Positions 41,397-49,214 of a DNA stretch of 64,000 nucleotides are shown here, piece by piece (the stretch's first letter is position 1; the number at the start of each line of letters is the position of its first letter). A model generated the notes under the pieces. The model ran no database searches and was not told the DNA's origin. It saw only the letters and a list, made by a program, of their open reading frames with translations. This stretch comes from Sphingomonas changnyeongensis (lineage in GTDB: Bacteria; Pseudomonadota; Alphaproteobacteria; Sphingomonadales; Sphingomonadaceae): the NCBI RefSeq assembly GCF_009913435.1, contig NZ_CP047895.1:310001-374000 (forward strand), written 5' to 3'. A program made the translations under genes and the position numbers.

Positions 41397-42050
41397 ATGT
41401 CGCGGCTTGACGAAAGGGTCAAGCAGATGGGCCTGTCCGCCGACCAGTTGCGCGCCGCGCTCGATGCGCTGGCCGGGATCGAACCGGCCTTTGCCCGCGC
41501 CCTCGCCCGCGCCGGCTATCCGGAACCGCGCATCCGCCCGCGCGGCTATGCGACGCTGATGCGCACGATCATCGGCCAGCAGGTGAGCGTCGCCGCCGCC
41601 ACGGCGATGTGGACACGGCTTGCGGACGCGGCCGGCGATGTCGATGATCCGGCGCGGCTGCTCGCCCTGTCGGACGAGGCGCTGCGCGCCGCCGGCCTGT
41701 CGCGGCAAAAGGCCGGCTATGCCCGCAGCCTCGCGGCGCTGGTCGCCGATGGCACGCTCGACCTCAACAGCCTGCCGGGGGATGACGAGGAAGCGATCCT
41801 TGCCCTCACCCGCATCAAGGGCATCGGCCGCTGGTCGGCGGAAATCTATCTGCTGTTCGCCGAAGGGCGGCCCGATATCTGGCCGGCCGGCGATCTGGCC
41901 GTGCAGCGCGAAGTCGGCGTGCTGCTGGGCCATGCCACAAGGCCCGACGAGCGGCTGGTACGGGAACTGGCCGAACCCTGGCGCCCCCATCGCGGCGCGG
42001 CGGCAATCTTTGCGTGGCATTGCTACGCGGCCAGTCGCGAACCGGTTTGA
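41397..42050 (+). CDS. DNA-3-methyladenine glycosylase II (AlkA-type)
   Basis: Removes alkylated bases from DNA to start base excision repair. The 217-residue protein has the helix-hairpin-helix element ILALTRIKGIGRWSAEIYLL and the following catalytic Asp region IWPAGDLAVQREVG, plus RTIIGQQVSVAAATAMWTRL. It lacks the N-terminal AlkA domain of E. coli, as is usual for this short group. It is divergent from the ferredoxin gene, with about 150 bases between. Confidence 0.9.
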   Translation: MSRLDERVKQMGLSADQLRAALDALAGIEPAFARALARAGYPEPRIRPRGYATLMRTIIGQQVSVAAATAMWTRLADAAGDVDDPARLLALSDEALRAAGLSRQKAGYARSLAALVADGTLDLNSLPGDDEEAILALTRIKGIGRWSAEIYLLFAEGRPDIWPAGDLAVQREVGVLLGHATRPDERLVRELAEPWRPHRGAAAIFAWHCYAASREPV

Positions 42051-42143
42051 GGACATGTCGGCTATTCGGATTTTCAGGCAATAACCTGCGGTTTGGGCAG
42101 CGCCCCTATTGTCAACATTGGCCTTCGATGGCAAAATTCATCG

Positions 42144-42470
42144 ATGTTGCCAGCGTTATATGATCGCTATGGAATACTTACCCTTTCTGGGTACGCGGTC
42201 ATGGCGCTGTCGATTGTGATCGCACTTCTGTCAGGCGTGGCGTTTATGCCGGTCTCCAGCTTCGCCTTAATCGCTTCGGCGATGATATGCGGCGGAGGCT
42301 GCGACGATTCTCAGAAACTTCTCTCGTCAGCCTGGTTTTTTGTTCCGGTTTTTCTGCTCGCCTCCTTAATCTCGTCTATCGCTTCAGCCAGACGCCCAAG
42401 TTGGCGGAACTTTATTCTGGCAGTTACATGCTCTTTTTATGTCGTTATCGTCTTTCTTCCCCTCATTTAG
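42144..42470 (+). CDS. Hypothetical small membrane protein in less GC-rich DNA
   Basis: I do not recognise this protein. From the ATG at 42144 it has 108 residues with three hydrophobic segments (about 12-38, 60-78 and 87-107) and a Cys-containing loop ICGGGCDD. An earlier in-frame ATG is at 42093. The DNA is visibly less GC-rich than the surroundings, with codons such as TTA, ATA and TCT rare in neighbouring genes. This suggests recent transfer or weak selection. No ribosome site stands out. Confidence 0.45.
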   Translation: MLPALYDRYGILTLSGYAVMALSIVIALLSGVAFMPVSSFALIASAMICGGGCDDSQKLLSSAWFFVPVFLLASLISSIASARRPSWRNFILAVTCSFYVVIVFLPLI

Positions 42471-42821
42471 AAAATGATTGGAAGCTGCGCGACGAGCAGC
42501 GGCTCCCCAGCCATTTTCGGTCATTCGGTCGCCCTTCAGATCAGCCCGAAACCCGCCACGCACAGGGGCGCAGGCCTGGCGCAAAATCGAACCGGACAGA
42601 CCGGCCCGAACAATCCGCTGAAAAACAGAAACTTCCGCCGCCCCGTGAGGCCATCTCCCGCTTTCACGACAACCGGATCGACGCCATCCGCGCATCGGCG
42701 CGGCGGTGCGCGGCGCGCGGTTCGGCGCGCCGGGCTGCTCCTCCACCCCCAATCGAGGTAAATCAGGTGGCAATGATTTGCTGGCAGGGCTAGGGGAAGC
42801 CGCGCCAAAAGGGGTGTAACC
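42471..42821. other. 351-base stretch without a convincing gene
   Basis: Open frames here have unnatural composition (Arg/Pro/Ser-rich) and no ribosome sites. The last bases carry AGGGGTG before the ugd ATG, a likely ribosome site. I see no repeat or clear hairpin. It presumably holds the promoter of the ugd-rml operon. Confidence 0.5.
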
Positions 42822-44162
42822 ATGAAGATTGCGATGATCGGTTCGGGCTATGTCGGGCTGGTGTCCGGGGCCTGTTTTTCCGATTTCGGCCATGATGTCA
42901 TCTGTGTCGACAAGGATGCGGGCAAGATCGCCGCGCTCGAAGCCGGGCGGATGCCGATTTTCGAGCCGGGGCTCGACGCTCTGGTCGCCGCCAATGTGAA
43001 GGCGGGCCGCCTGTCCTTCACCACCGATCTGAAGGCCGGAATCGCCGGGGCCGATGCGGTGTTCATCGCGGTCGGCACGCCGTCGCGGCGCGGCGACGGC
43101 CATGCCGATCTGAGCTATGTCTTCGCCGCCGCGCGCGAGATTGCCGAGCTGGCCGACGGCCCGGCGGTGGTCGTCACCAAATCGACGGTGCCGGTCGGCA
43201 CCGGCGACAAGGTCGAGGCGATCCTGCGCGAGACCCGGCCCGATCTCGACTGGGCGGTGGTCTCCAACCCCGAATTCCTGCGCGAAGGTGCCGCGATCGG
43301 CGATTTCAAGCGCCCCGACCGCATCGTCGTGGGTGCCGAGGATGCGCGCGCCGAGGATGTGATGCGCGCCATCTATCGCCCGCTTTATCTGAACGCCGCG
43401 CCCTTGCTGTTCACCGGCCGGCGCACCGCCGAGCTGATCAAATATGCGGCGAACGCGTTCCTGGCGACCAAGATCAGCTTCATCAACGAACTGGCCGATC
43501 TGGCCGAAAAGGTCGGCGCGGACGTGAAGGACGTGGCGCGCGGCATCGGCCTTGATAACCGCATCGGCGGCAAGTTCCTGCATGCCGGGCCGGGCTATGG
43601 CGGCAGCTGCTTTCCCAAGGACACGCTCGCCCTGCTGCGCACGGCGGAGGAGAATGACGTCCCGCTGCGCATCGTCAACGCGACCGTCGAGGCCAATGAC
43701 AGGCGCAAGGTGGCGATGGGGCACAAGGTGATCGCGGCGCTTGGCGGCGATGCGCGCGGCAAGCGCATCGGCCTGCTCGGCCTGACGTTCAAGCCCAATA
43801 CCGACGACATGCGCGACGCGCCGTCGCTGGCGATTGTCGAGGTGCTGCGCGCGGCCGGCGCGGACATTGTCGCGCACGACCCCGAAGGCATGGAGCAGGC
43901 GCGGCCGCTGCTCGGCGACATCGCCTATGTCGACAATGCCTATGACGCGGCGCGCGGGGCCGATGCGCTGGTGCTGGTCACCGAATGGGATGCGTTCCGC
44001 GCGCTCGATCTGAAGCGGATCGCCGCCGCCATGGCGCAGCCGCTGCTCGTTGACCTGCGCAACGTCTATCACCCGGACGAAGTGGCGAAGGCCGGCATCG
44101 CCTATCACGGCATCGGCCGCGGCGTTGCGGGAGCCGAAGCGCCGATCGAGAAGGTGGGCTGA
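42822..44162 (+). CDS. ugd: UDP-glucose 6-dehydrogenase
   Basis: Oxidises UDP-glucose to UDP-glucuronate with NAD+, supplying glucuronic acid for exopolysaccharide. The 446-residue length is typical. It has the Rossmann motif IGSGYVGLVSG at the start, NPEFLREG, and the catalytic cysteine in GGSCFPKDTLAL (about residue 265). The C-terminal domain has GLTFKPNTDDMRDAPS. The stop overlaps the rmlC start. First gene of the sugar-nucleotide operon. Confidence 0.96.
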   Translation: MKIAMIGSGYVGLVSGACFSDFGHDVICVDKDAGKIAALEAGRMPIFEPGLDALVAANVKAGRLSFTTDLKAGIAGADAVFIAVGTPSRRGDGHADLSYVFAAAREIAELADGPAVVVTKSTVPVGTGDKVEAILRETRPDLDWAVVSNPEFLREGAAIGDFKRPDRIVVGAEDARAEDVMRAIYRPLYLNAAPLLFTGRRTAELIKYAANAFLATKISFINELADLAEKVGADVKDVARGIGLDNRIGGKFLHAGPGYGGSCFPKDTLALLRTAEENDVPLRIVNATVEANDRRKVAMGHKVIAALGGDARGKRIGLLGLTFKPNTDDMRDAPSLAIVEVLRAAGADIVAHDPEGMEQARPLLGDIAYVDNAYDAARGADALVLVTEWDAFRALDLKRIAAAMAQPLLVDLRNVYHPDEVAKAGIAYHGIGRGVAGAEAPIEKVG

Positions 44163-44728
44163 TGCCGGTCGTCCTGATCACCCCGCGCCGGTTCGCCGAT
44201 TCGCGCGGCTGGTTTGCCGAAACCTATCAGCGCGACCGTTACCGCGCCGCCGGGATCGACGCCGATTTCGTGCAGGACAACCAGTCCTTTTCCAAGCCCG
44301 CCGGCACGCTGCGCGGCCTGCATTTCCAGACGCCGCCGCATGCACAGGCCAAGCTGGTCCGCTGCCTTGCCGGGCGCATCTGGGACGTGGCAGTCGATCT
44401 GCGCGCCGGTTCGCCGACCTTCGGCCGCTGGGTCGCCGCCGAGCTGACCGCCGAGCGCGGCGAACAGCTTTATGTCCCGGCGGGCTTCGGCCACGGGTTC
44501 ATCACGCTCGAGCCGGATTGCGCGGTCGCCTACAAGACCTCGGATTTCTACGCGCCCGACTGTGATGGCGGCATCGCCTGGGACGATCCCGATCTCGGCA
44601 TCCCCTGGCCCGCGCCGGCGGACGGGCCGCTTTTGTCCGACAAGGACCAGAAACTGCCCCGCCTCAAGGATTTCGCAAGCCCGTTCGCCTATGACGGGCG
44701 TCCTCTCACGCCATTGGAAGCGCAATGA
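44162..44728 (+). CDS. rmlC: dTDP-4-dehydrorhamnose 3,5-epimerase
   Basis: Third step of dTDP-L-rhamnose synthesis. The 188-residue protein is a double-stranded beta-helix enzyme with [15 protein letters not shown], the catalytic His in [19 protein letters not shown], the Asp in [15 protein letters not shown], and the Tyr region of [19 protein letters not shown]. Overlaps ugd upstream (1 base) and rmlB downstream (4 bases). Confidence 0.96.
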   Translation: MPVVLITPRRFADSRGWFAETYQRDRYRAAGIDADFVQDNQSFSKPAGTLRGLHFQTPPHAQAKLVRCLAGRIWDVAVDLRAGSPTFGRWVAAELTAERGEQLYVPAGFGHGFITLEPDCAVAYKTSDFYAPDCDGGIAWDDPDLGIPWPAPADGPLLSDKDQKLPRLKDFASPFAYDGRPLTPLEAQ

Positions 44729-45792
44729 CCAGCCTTCGCATCCTCGTGACCGGCGGCGCCGGCTTTATCGGCTCGGCCCTGGTGCGGCACCTGATCGCCA
44801 ACACGCCACACAGCGTGCTCAATGTCGACGCGCTCACCTATGCCGGCAATCTGTCGTCGGTCGAACCGGTGGCGGCGTCGGACCGCTACCGCTTTGCCGA
44901 GGCCAATATCTGCGACCGCGCGGCGATCGCCGCGCTGATCGCCGATTTCCGGCCGCAGGTGATCACCCATCTGGCCGCCGAAAGCCATGTCGACCGCTCG
45001 ATCGACGGCCCGGCGGCGTTCATCGAAACCAATATCGTCGGCACCTTCACGATGCTGTCGGCGGCGCTCGACTATTGGCGCGGGCTGGACGAGGCGGAGC
45101 GTCAGGCGTTCCGTTTCCACCACATCTCGACCGACGAGGTGTTCGGCGCGCTCGGCCCCGACGGCTTCTTCACCGAGGAAACCGCCTATGACCCGCGCTC
45201 GCCCTATTCGGCGTCGAAGGCGGGTTCGGACCATCTGGTGAGCGCGTGGCACCACACTTACGGCCTGCCGACGCTGATCACCAATTGCTCGAACAATTAC
45301 GGCCCCTATCACTTCCCCGAAAAGCTCATTCCGCTGATGATCCTCAAATGCCTGAGCGGGGAAAAGCTTCCCGTTTACGGGCGCGGGGACAATGTCCGCG
45401 ACTGGCTGTATGTCGATGATCATGTGCGCGCGCTGACCGCCGTGTTCGAGCGCGGCCAGGTGGGCGAAAGCTATATGGTCGGCGGCCGGTCGGAACGCAC
45501 CAACCTCGCCGTCGTCGAGACGATCTGCGAGACGCTCGACACCATCCGCCCGCGCGCCGACGGCCAGAGCTATCGCAGCCAGATCAGCTTCGTCGCCGAC
45601 CGGCCGGGGCATGATTTCCGCTATGCGATCGACGCGTCCAAGCTGGAGCGCGAGCTGGGCTGGACGCCCGCCGAAAGCTTTGAAAGCGGCATCGCCAAGA
45701 CGATCCGCTGGTATCTCGACAACGAGGCCTGGTGGCAGCCGATCCTCGCGCGCCAATATGGCGGCGAGCGGCTGGGCCTGAAATCGGCCTGA
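44725..45792 (+). CDS. rmlB: dTDP-glucose 4,6-dehydratase
   Basis: Second step of dTDP-L-rhamnose synthesis. The 355-residue SDR enzyme has the NAD motif [13 protein letters not shown], the active-site [10 protein letters not shown] with catalytic Asp-Glu, the [11 protein letters not shown] motif (Tyr and Lys), and the [15 protein letters not shown] block of the family. Overlaps rmlC by 4 bases. rmlD follows after 5 bases. Confidence 0.97.
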   Translation: MTSLRILVTGGAGFIGSALVRHLIANTPHSVLNVDALTYAGNLSSVEPVAASDRYRFAEANICDRAAIAALIADFRPQVITHLAAESHVDRSIDGPAAFIETNIVGTFTMLSAALDYWRGLDEAERQAFRFHHISTDEVFGALGPDGFFTEETAYDPRSPYSASKAGSDHLVSAWHHTYGLPTLITNCSNNYGPYHFPEKLIPLMILKCLSGEKLPVYGRGDNVRDWLYVDDHVRALTAVFERGQVGESYMVGGRSERTNLAVVETICETLDTIRPRADGQSYRSQISFVADRPGHDFRYAIDASKLERELGWTPAESFESGIAKTIRWYLDNEAWWQPILARQYGGERLGLKSA

Positions 45793-45797
45793 GCGCG

Positions 45798-46658
45798 ATG
45801 CGCCCGATCCTCGTCACCGGCGGCACCGGCCAGGTCGGCACCGCGCTTGCCGCGCGCGCCGCCGAACGCGGGATCGAGGTCGTGCTGCCCGGCCGGGCGG
45901 CGCTCGACCTGACCGACCCGGACGCGCTCGCCCGCGCGGTCGCCGGGCGCGACTGGGGACTGGTGATCAACTGCGCCGCCTATACCGCGGTCGACAAGGC
46001 CGAGAGCGACGCCGACACCGCCCGTGCGGTCAATGCCGCTGCGCCGGCGGCGCTCGCCAGGGCGACGGCGGCGGCGGGCATCCGCCTGATCCATGTGTCG
46101 ACCGACTATGTGTTCGATGGCAGCAAGCCCGGCTGGTATGACGAGGATGATCCCGTCGCCCCGCTCGGCGTTTATGGCGCGACCAAGGAAGCGGGCGAGG
46201 CGGCGGTCCGCGCCGCCAATCCCGATCATGTCATCCTGCGCACCGCCTGGGTGGTCAGCCCGTTTGGTCACAACTTTGTCAAGACGATGCTGCGGCTGGG
46301 GGCGGAGCGCGACACGCTGCGCGTCGTCGCCGACCAGATCGGCTGCCCGACCTCGGCCATCGACATTGCCGATGCGCTGCTGTCGATCGCGGCGGGCGGC
46401 GGGCCGGCGGGAACCTATCATTTCGTCAATGCCGGCGAGGCGAGCTGGCATGCGCTGGCGGCGTTCGTGATCGCGCGCGCCGGGCTGGCCGCGCGGGTCG
46501 ATCCGATCACCACCGCCGACTATCCGACGCCCGCGCGCCGCCCGGCCAACTCGCGGCTGGCAACGGCGCGCATCGCCCGCGACCATGGGCTGAGCCCGCG
46601 CCCCTGGCAGGACGCGGTCGGCGAGATTGTTGACCGGCTGACGGGCAGGAACGGCTGA
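45798..46658 (+). CDS. rmlD: dTDP-4-dehydrorhamnose reductase
   Basis: Final step of dTDP-L-rhamnose synthesis, using NAD(P)H. The start at 45798 gives 286 residues, with VTGGTGQVGTALA, NCAAYTAVDKAE, STDYVFDGSKPG and the catalytic YGATKEAGE (Tyr and Lys). The upstream in-frame extension overlaps rmlB heavily and is rejected. Confidence 0.95.
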   Translation: MRPILVTGGTGQVGTALAARAAERGIEVVLPGRAALDLTDPDALARAVAGRDWGLVINCAAYTAVDKAESDADTARAVNAAAPAALARATAAAGIRLIHVSTDYVFDGSKPGWYDEDDPVAPLGVYGATKEAGEAAVRAANPDHVILRTAWVVSPFGHNFVKTMLRLGAERDTLRVVADQIGCPTSAIDIADALLSIAAGGGPAGTYHFVNAGEASWHALAAFVIARAGLAARVDPITTADYPTPARRPANSRLATARIARDHGLSPRPWQDAVGEIVDRLTGRNG

Positions 46659-46709
46659 CCGGACCGCCGCAGCGCGGACGCAAGACGATACAGGAAGGGA
46701 CAAGGGACG

Positions 46710-47582
46710 ATGAAGGGGATCATCCTGGCCGGCGGCTCGGGCACGCGGCTGCATCCGGCGACGCTGGCGATCAACAAGCAGCTGCTGCCCATCTATGACA
46801 AGCCGATGATCTATTACCCGATGTCGGTGCTGATGATGGCCGGCATCCGCGACATCCTGATCATCTCCAGCCCCGAATATCTGGACAATTACACGCGGCT
46901 GTTCGGCACCGGCGAACAATTCGGGCTCAAAATCTCCTATGCCGTGCAGCCGCGCCCCGAGGGGCTGGCCCAGGCATTCCTGATCGGCGAGGAACATGTC
47001 GCCGGCGGGCCGGCGGCGCTGGTGCTGGGCGACAACATCTTTTTCGGCGCGGGTCTGTCCGGGCTGCTCCACCGCGCCCGCGACCGCGCGACCGGCGCGA
47101 CCGTCTTTGCCTATCATGTCGATGATCCGCAGGCTTACGGCGTGGTCGAGCTGGATGCGAACGGCAAGGCGCTGTCGATCGAGGAAAAGCCGGCGGTGCC
47201 GCGGTCGAGCTATGCGGTCACCGGGCTTTATTTCTACGACCAGCGGGTGACCGAGTTTGCCAGGACGGTGAAGCCCTCGGCGCGCGGCGAGCTGGAGATC
47301 ACCGACCTCAACCGCATCTATATGGAGCTGGGCGAGCTTTACGTCGAACAGATGAACCGCGGCTTTGCCTGGCTTGATACCGGCACGCACGACAATCTGC
47401 TCGAAGCGTCGGAGTTTGTCCGCACGCTCCAGAAGCGGCAGGGCGTGCAGATCGCCAGCCTTGAGGAAATCGCGTTCAAGAACGGCTTCATCGATGTCGA
47501 TCAGCTGCGCGCGCGCGGGCAGATGTTCGCCAAGACCGCCTATGGCCGGGCGCTGCTCGACCTGGCGGACGGGCGCGGCTGA
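46710..47582 (+). CDS. rmlA: Glucose-1-phosphate thymidylyltransferase
   Basis: First step of dTDP-L-rhamnose synthesis: glucose-1-phosphate plus dTTP to dTDP-glucose. The 290-residue protein opens [16 protein letters not shown] (nucleotide-binding), has [24 protein letters not shown] with metal-binding Asp, and [16 protein letters not shown] near the end. An AGGAAGGGACAAGGG ribosome-site region precedes the ATG. It lies 51 bases after rmlD. Confidence 0.97.
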   Translation: MKGIILAGGSGTRLHPATLAINKQLLPIYDKPMIYYPMSVLMMAGIRDILIISSPEYLDNYTRLFGTGEQFGLKISYAVQPRPEGLAQAFLIGEEHVAGGPAALVLGDNIFFGAGLSGLLHRARDRATGATVFAYHVDDPQAYGVVELDANGKALSIEEKPAVPRSSYAVTGLYFYDQRVTEFARTVKPSARGELEITDLNRIYMELGELYVEQMNRGFAWLDTGTHDNLLEASEFVRTLQKRQGVQIASLEEIAFKNGFIDVDQLRARGQMFAKTAYGRALLDLADGRG

Positions 47583-47618
47583 CCGGGGCATGGCGGCGTT
47601 CCTGTCCGCACCGCCACG

Positions 47619-49076
47619 ATGAGCATCGGCCGCAACACCAGCTATAATCTGATCGGCGCGATCGTGCCGATGGCGCTCGCGCTCGCAACCGTCCCGCTCT
47701 ATCTGAAGCTGGTCGGGGCCGACCGCTACGGCGTGCTGTCGATCGCCTTTCTGCTGCTCGGCTATTTCGGGCTGTTCGATCTGGGGCTGGGCCGGGCGAC
47801 GACCTACCGGATCGCCGCGCTCAAGGATGCGGACGCGCAGGCGCGGGCAGACGTGTTCTGGACGGCGATTGCGGTCAACATCCTGATGGGCGCGGTCGGT
47901 GCAGCCGTGCTCTATGTCGCGGCCGATTATTTCTTTGCCCATGTGTTCAAGGTCGATGCCGCGCTGCGGCCCGAAATCGTCGAAAGCGTGCCGCTGCTCG
48001 CTTTGTCGGTGCCGGTGGCGACGCTGACCGGCACGCTCAGCGGCGCGCTCCAGGCGCGCGAACGCTTTTTGCAGTCGAACATGATCTCGATCCTGTCGAC
48101 CAGCCTGTTCCAGATCCTGCCGCTGATCCTGGCCTTCGTGTCCGGCCCCCGGCTGGGGCCGCTGCTGGCCGCCGCGCTCGCCGCGCGCAGCGTCGCGATC
48201 CTGATGCTGTGGTGGGCGTGCCGCGACGTGCTGACGCGGGGGCAGAGCCAGCGGTTCAGCGGCGCGGAGGCGCGCCAGCTGCTCGGCTATGGCGGCTGGG
48301 TGACGGTCACCGCGCTGTTCGGGCCGATGCTCGTCATCCTTGACCGGTTCGCGATCGGCGCGATCCTGGGCGCTGTCGCGGTCACCATCTACACGGTGCC
48401 GTTCCAGCTGGCGCAGCGGCTGTCGGTGATCCCCGGCGCATTGTCGGGCGCGCTGTTCCCGCGCCTGCCGACGGCGAGCGAGGCGGAACGCATCACGCTG
48501 ACCGACAATGCGATCCTGGCGCTGCTGGCGGCGCTGAGCGCGCCGGTGCTGGTCGCCTGTTATCTGATCCATCCGTTTTTCGACCTGTGGATCGGGCGCG
48601 AGCTGGGCCGCCAGTCGGCCGAGGTCGGCGTGGTCATCCTGCTCGGCTTCTGGGTCAACGCCTTTGCCGTGGTGCCCTATAGCTGGCTGCAGGCAACCGG
48701 CCGGCCCGATCTGGTGACCAAGCTGCTGCTCATCCAGATCCCGCCCTATCTGGCGGCGCTTTATGTCGGGATGACGCAGTTCGGACTGATGGGCTGCGCG
48801 GTCGTGTTTTCGCTGCGCTGTGCGGTCGATTTCATCGCCATGGCGCTCGCCGCGCGCGGCCGGGTCAGCCATGGGCGGTGGATCGCGCTGCTCGGCCTCG
48901 TTCTGCTGGCCGGGGCGGGTAGCGGGGCGCTGATGGACTATCGCCAGCCGCTCTGGTGGCTGAGCGGCATGGCGCTTGCCGCGCTTGCGACGGCGATCAG
49001 CTGGGCGATCCTGCCGGGCGAATTCCGCCTGCTGATCACCGCGCGGCTGGGCGCGCTGCGGCGTCGCGCCGGATAG
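47619..49076 (+). CDS. Polysaccharide flippase (Wzx/MATE-like)
   Basis: An integral membrane protein of 485 residues with about 12-14 hydrophobic helices, opening SIGRNTSYNLIGAIVPMALALATVPLYLKLVGADRYG, the pattern of polysaccharide (O-antigen/exopolysaccharide) lipid-linked repeat flippases. It is the last gene of the ugd-rml operon, 36 bases after rmlA, so it probably exports a glucuronate- or rhamnose-containing unit. No glycosyltransferase or polymerase is in the window, and the substrate is unknown. Confidence 0.85.
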   Translation: MSIGRNTSYNLIGAIVPMALALATVPLYLKLVGADRYGVLSIAFLLLGYFGLFDLGLGRATTYRIAALKDADAQARADVFWTAIAVNILMGAVGAAVLYVAADYFFAHVFKVDAALRPEIVESVPLLALSVPVATLTGTLSGALQARERFLQSNMISILSTSLFQILPLILAFVSGPRLGPLLAAALAARSVAILMLWWACRDVLTRGQSQRFSGAEARQLLGYGGWVTVTALFGPMLVILDRFAIGAILGAVAVTIYTVPFQLAQRLSVIPGALSGALFPRLPTASEAERITLTDNAILALLAALSAPVLVACYLIHPFFDLWIGRELGRQSAEVGVVILLGFWVNAFAVVPYSWLQATGRPDLVTKLLLIQIPPYLAALYVGMTQFGLMGCAVVFSLRCAVDFIAMALAARGRVSHGRWIALLGLVLLAGAGSGALMDYRQPLWWLSGMALAALATAISWAILPGEFRLLITARLGALRRRAG

Positions 49077-49096
49077 AGTGGGCCGGATAAGGATGT

Positions 49097-49170
49097 GGCG
49101 CTGATCGAGCGAGATCGGCGCCCCATCCGCCTGATAAGGGTGTGGCGCCGATCAAGGGAGATCGGCGCCA
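49097..49170. terminator. Two tandem hairpins between the flippase and TonB receptor genes
   Basis: GGCGCTGATC (49097-49106) pairs with GATCGGCGCC (49113-49122), and TGGCGCCGATC (49143-49153) pairs with GATCGGCGCCA (49160-49170), each over a 6-base loop. The two hairpins are imperfect direct repeats of one another, 46-47 bases apart. They lie between convergent genes and probably end both transcripts. Confidence 0.6.
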
Positions 49171-49214
49171 CGCGGCCGGGCCAGGGACAGGGGGTGGCGG
49201 ACCGGCCGGAGGGG

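Noticed and set aside
42474..42761. A 95-codon frame before ugd
   Set aside because: Ser/Arg/Pro-rich product, no ribosome site, and no similarity pattern.
20583..47648. CTATAAT or CTATAAC copies inside fliO (20583), fliP (21512), the peptidase (38637) and the flippase (47642)
   Set aside because: They lie within coding DNA as Tyr-Asn codons and are expected by chance.
45621..48872. A 1,083-codon minus-strand open frame opposite the rml genes and flippase
   Set aside because: Antisense shadow of conserved genes, with an Arg/Gln/His-rich product and no domain.
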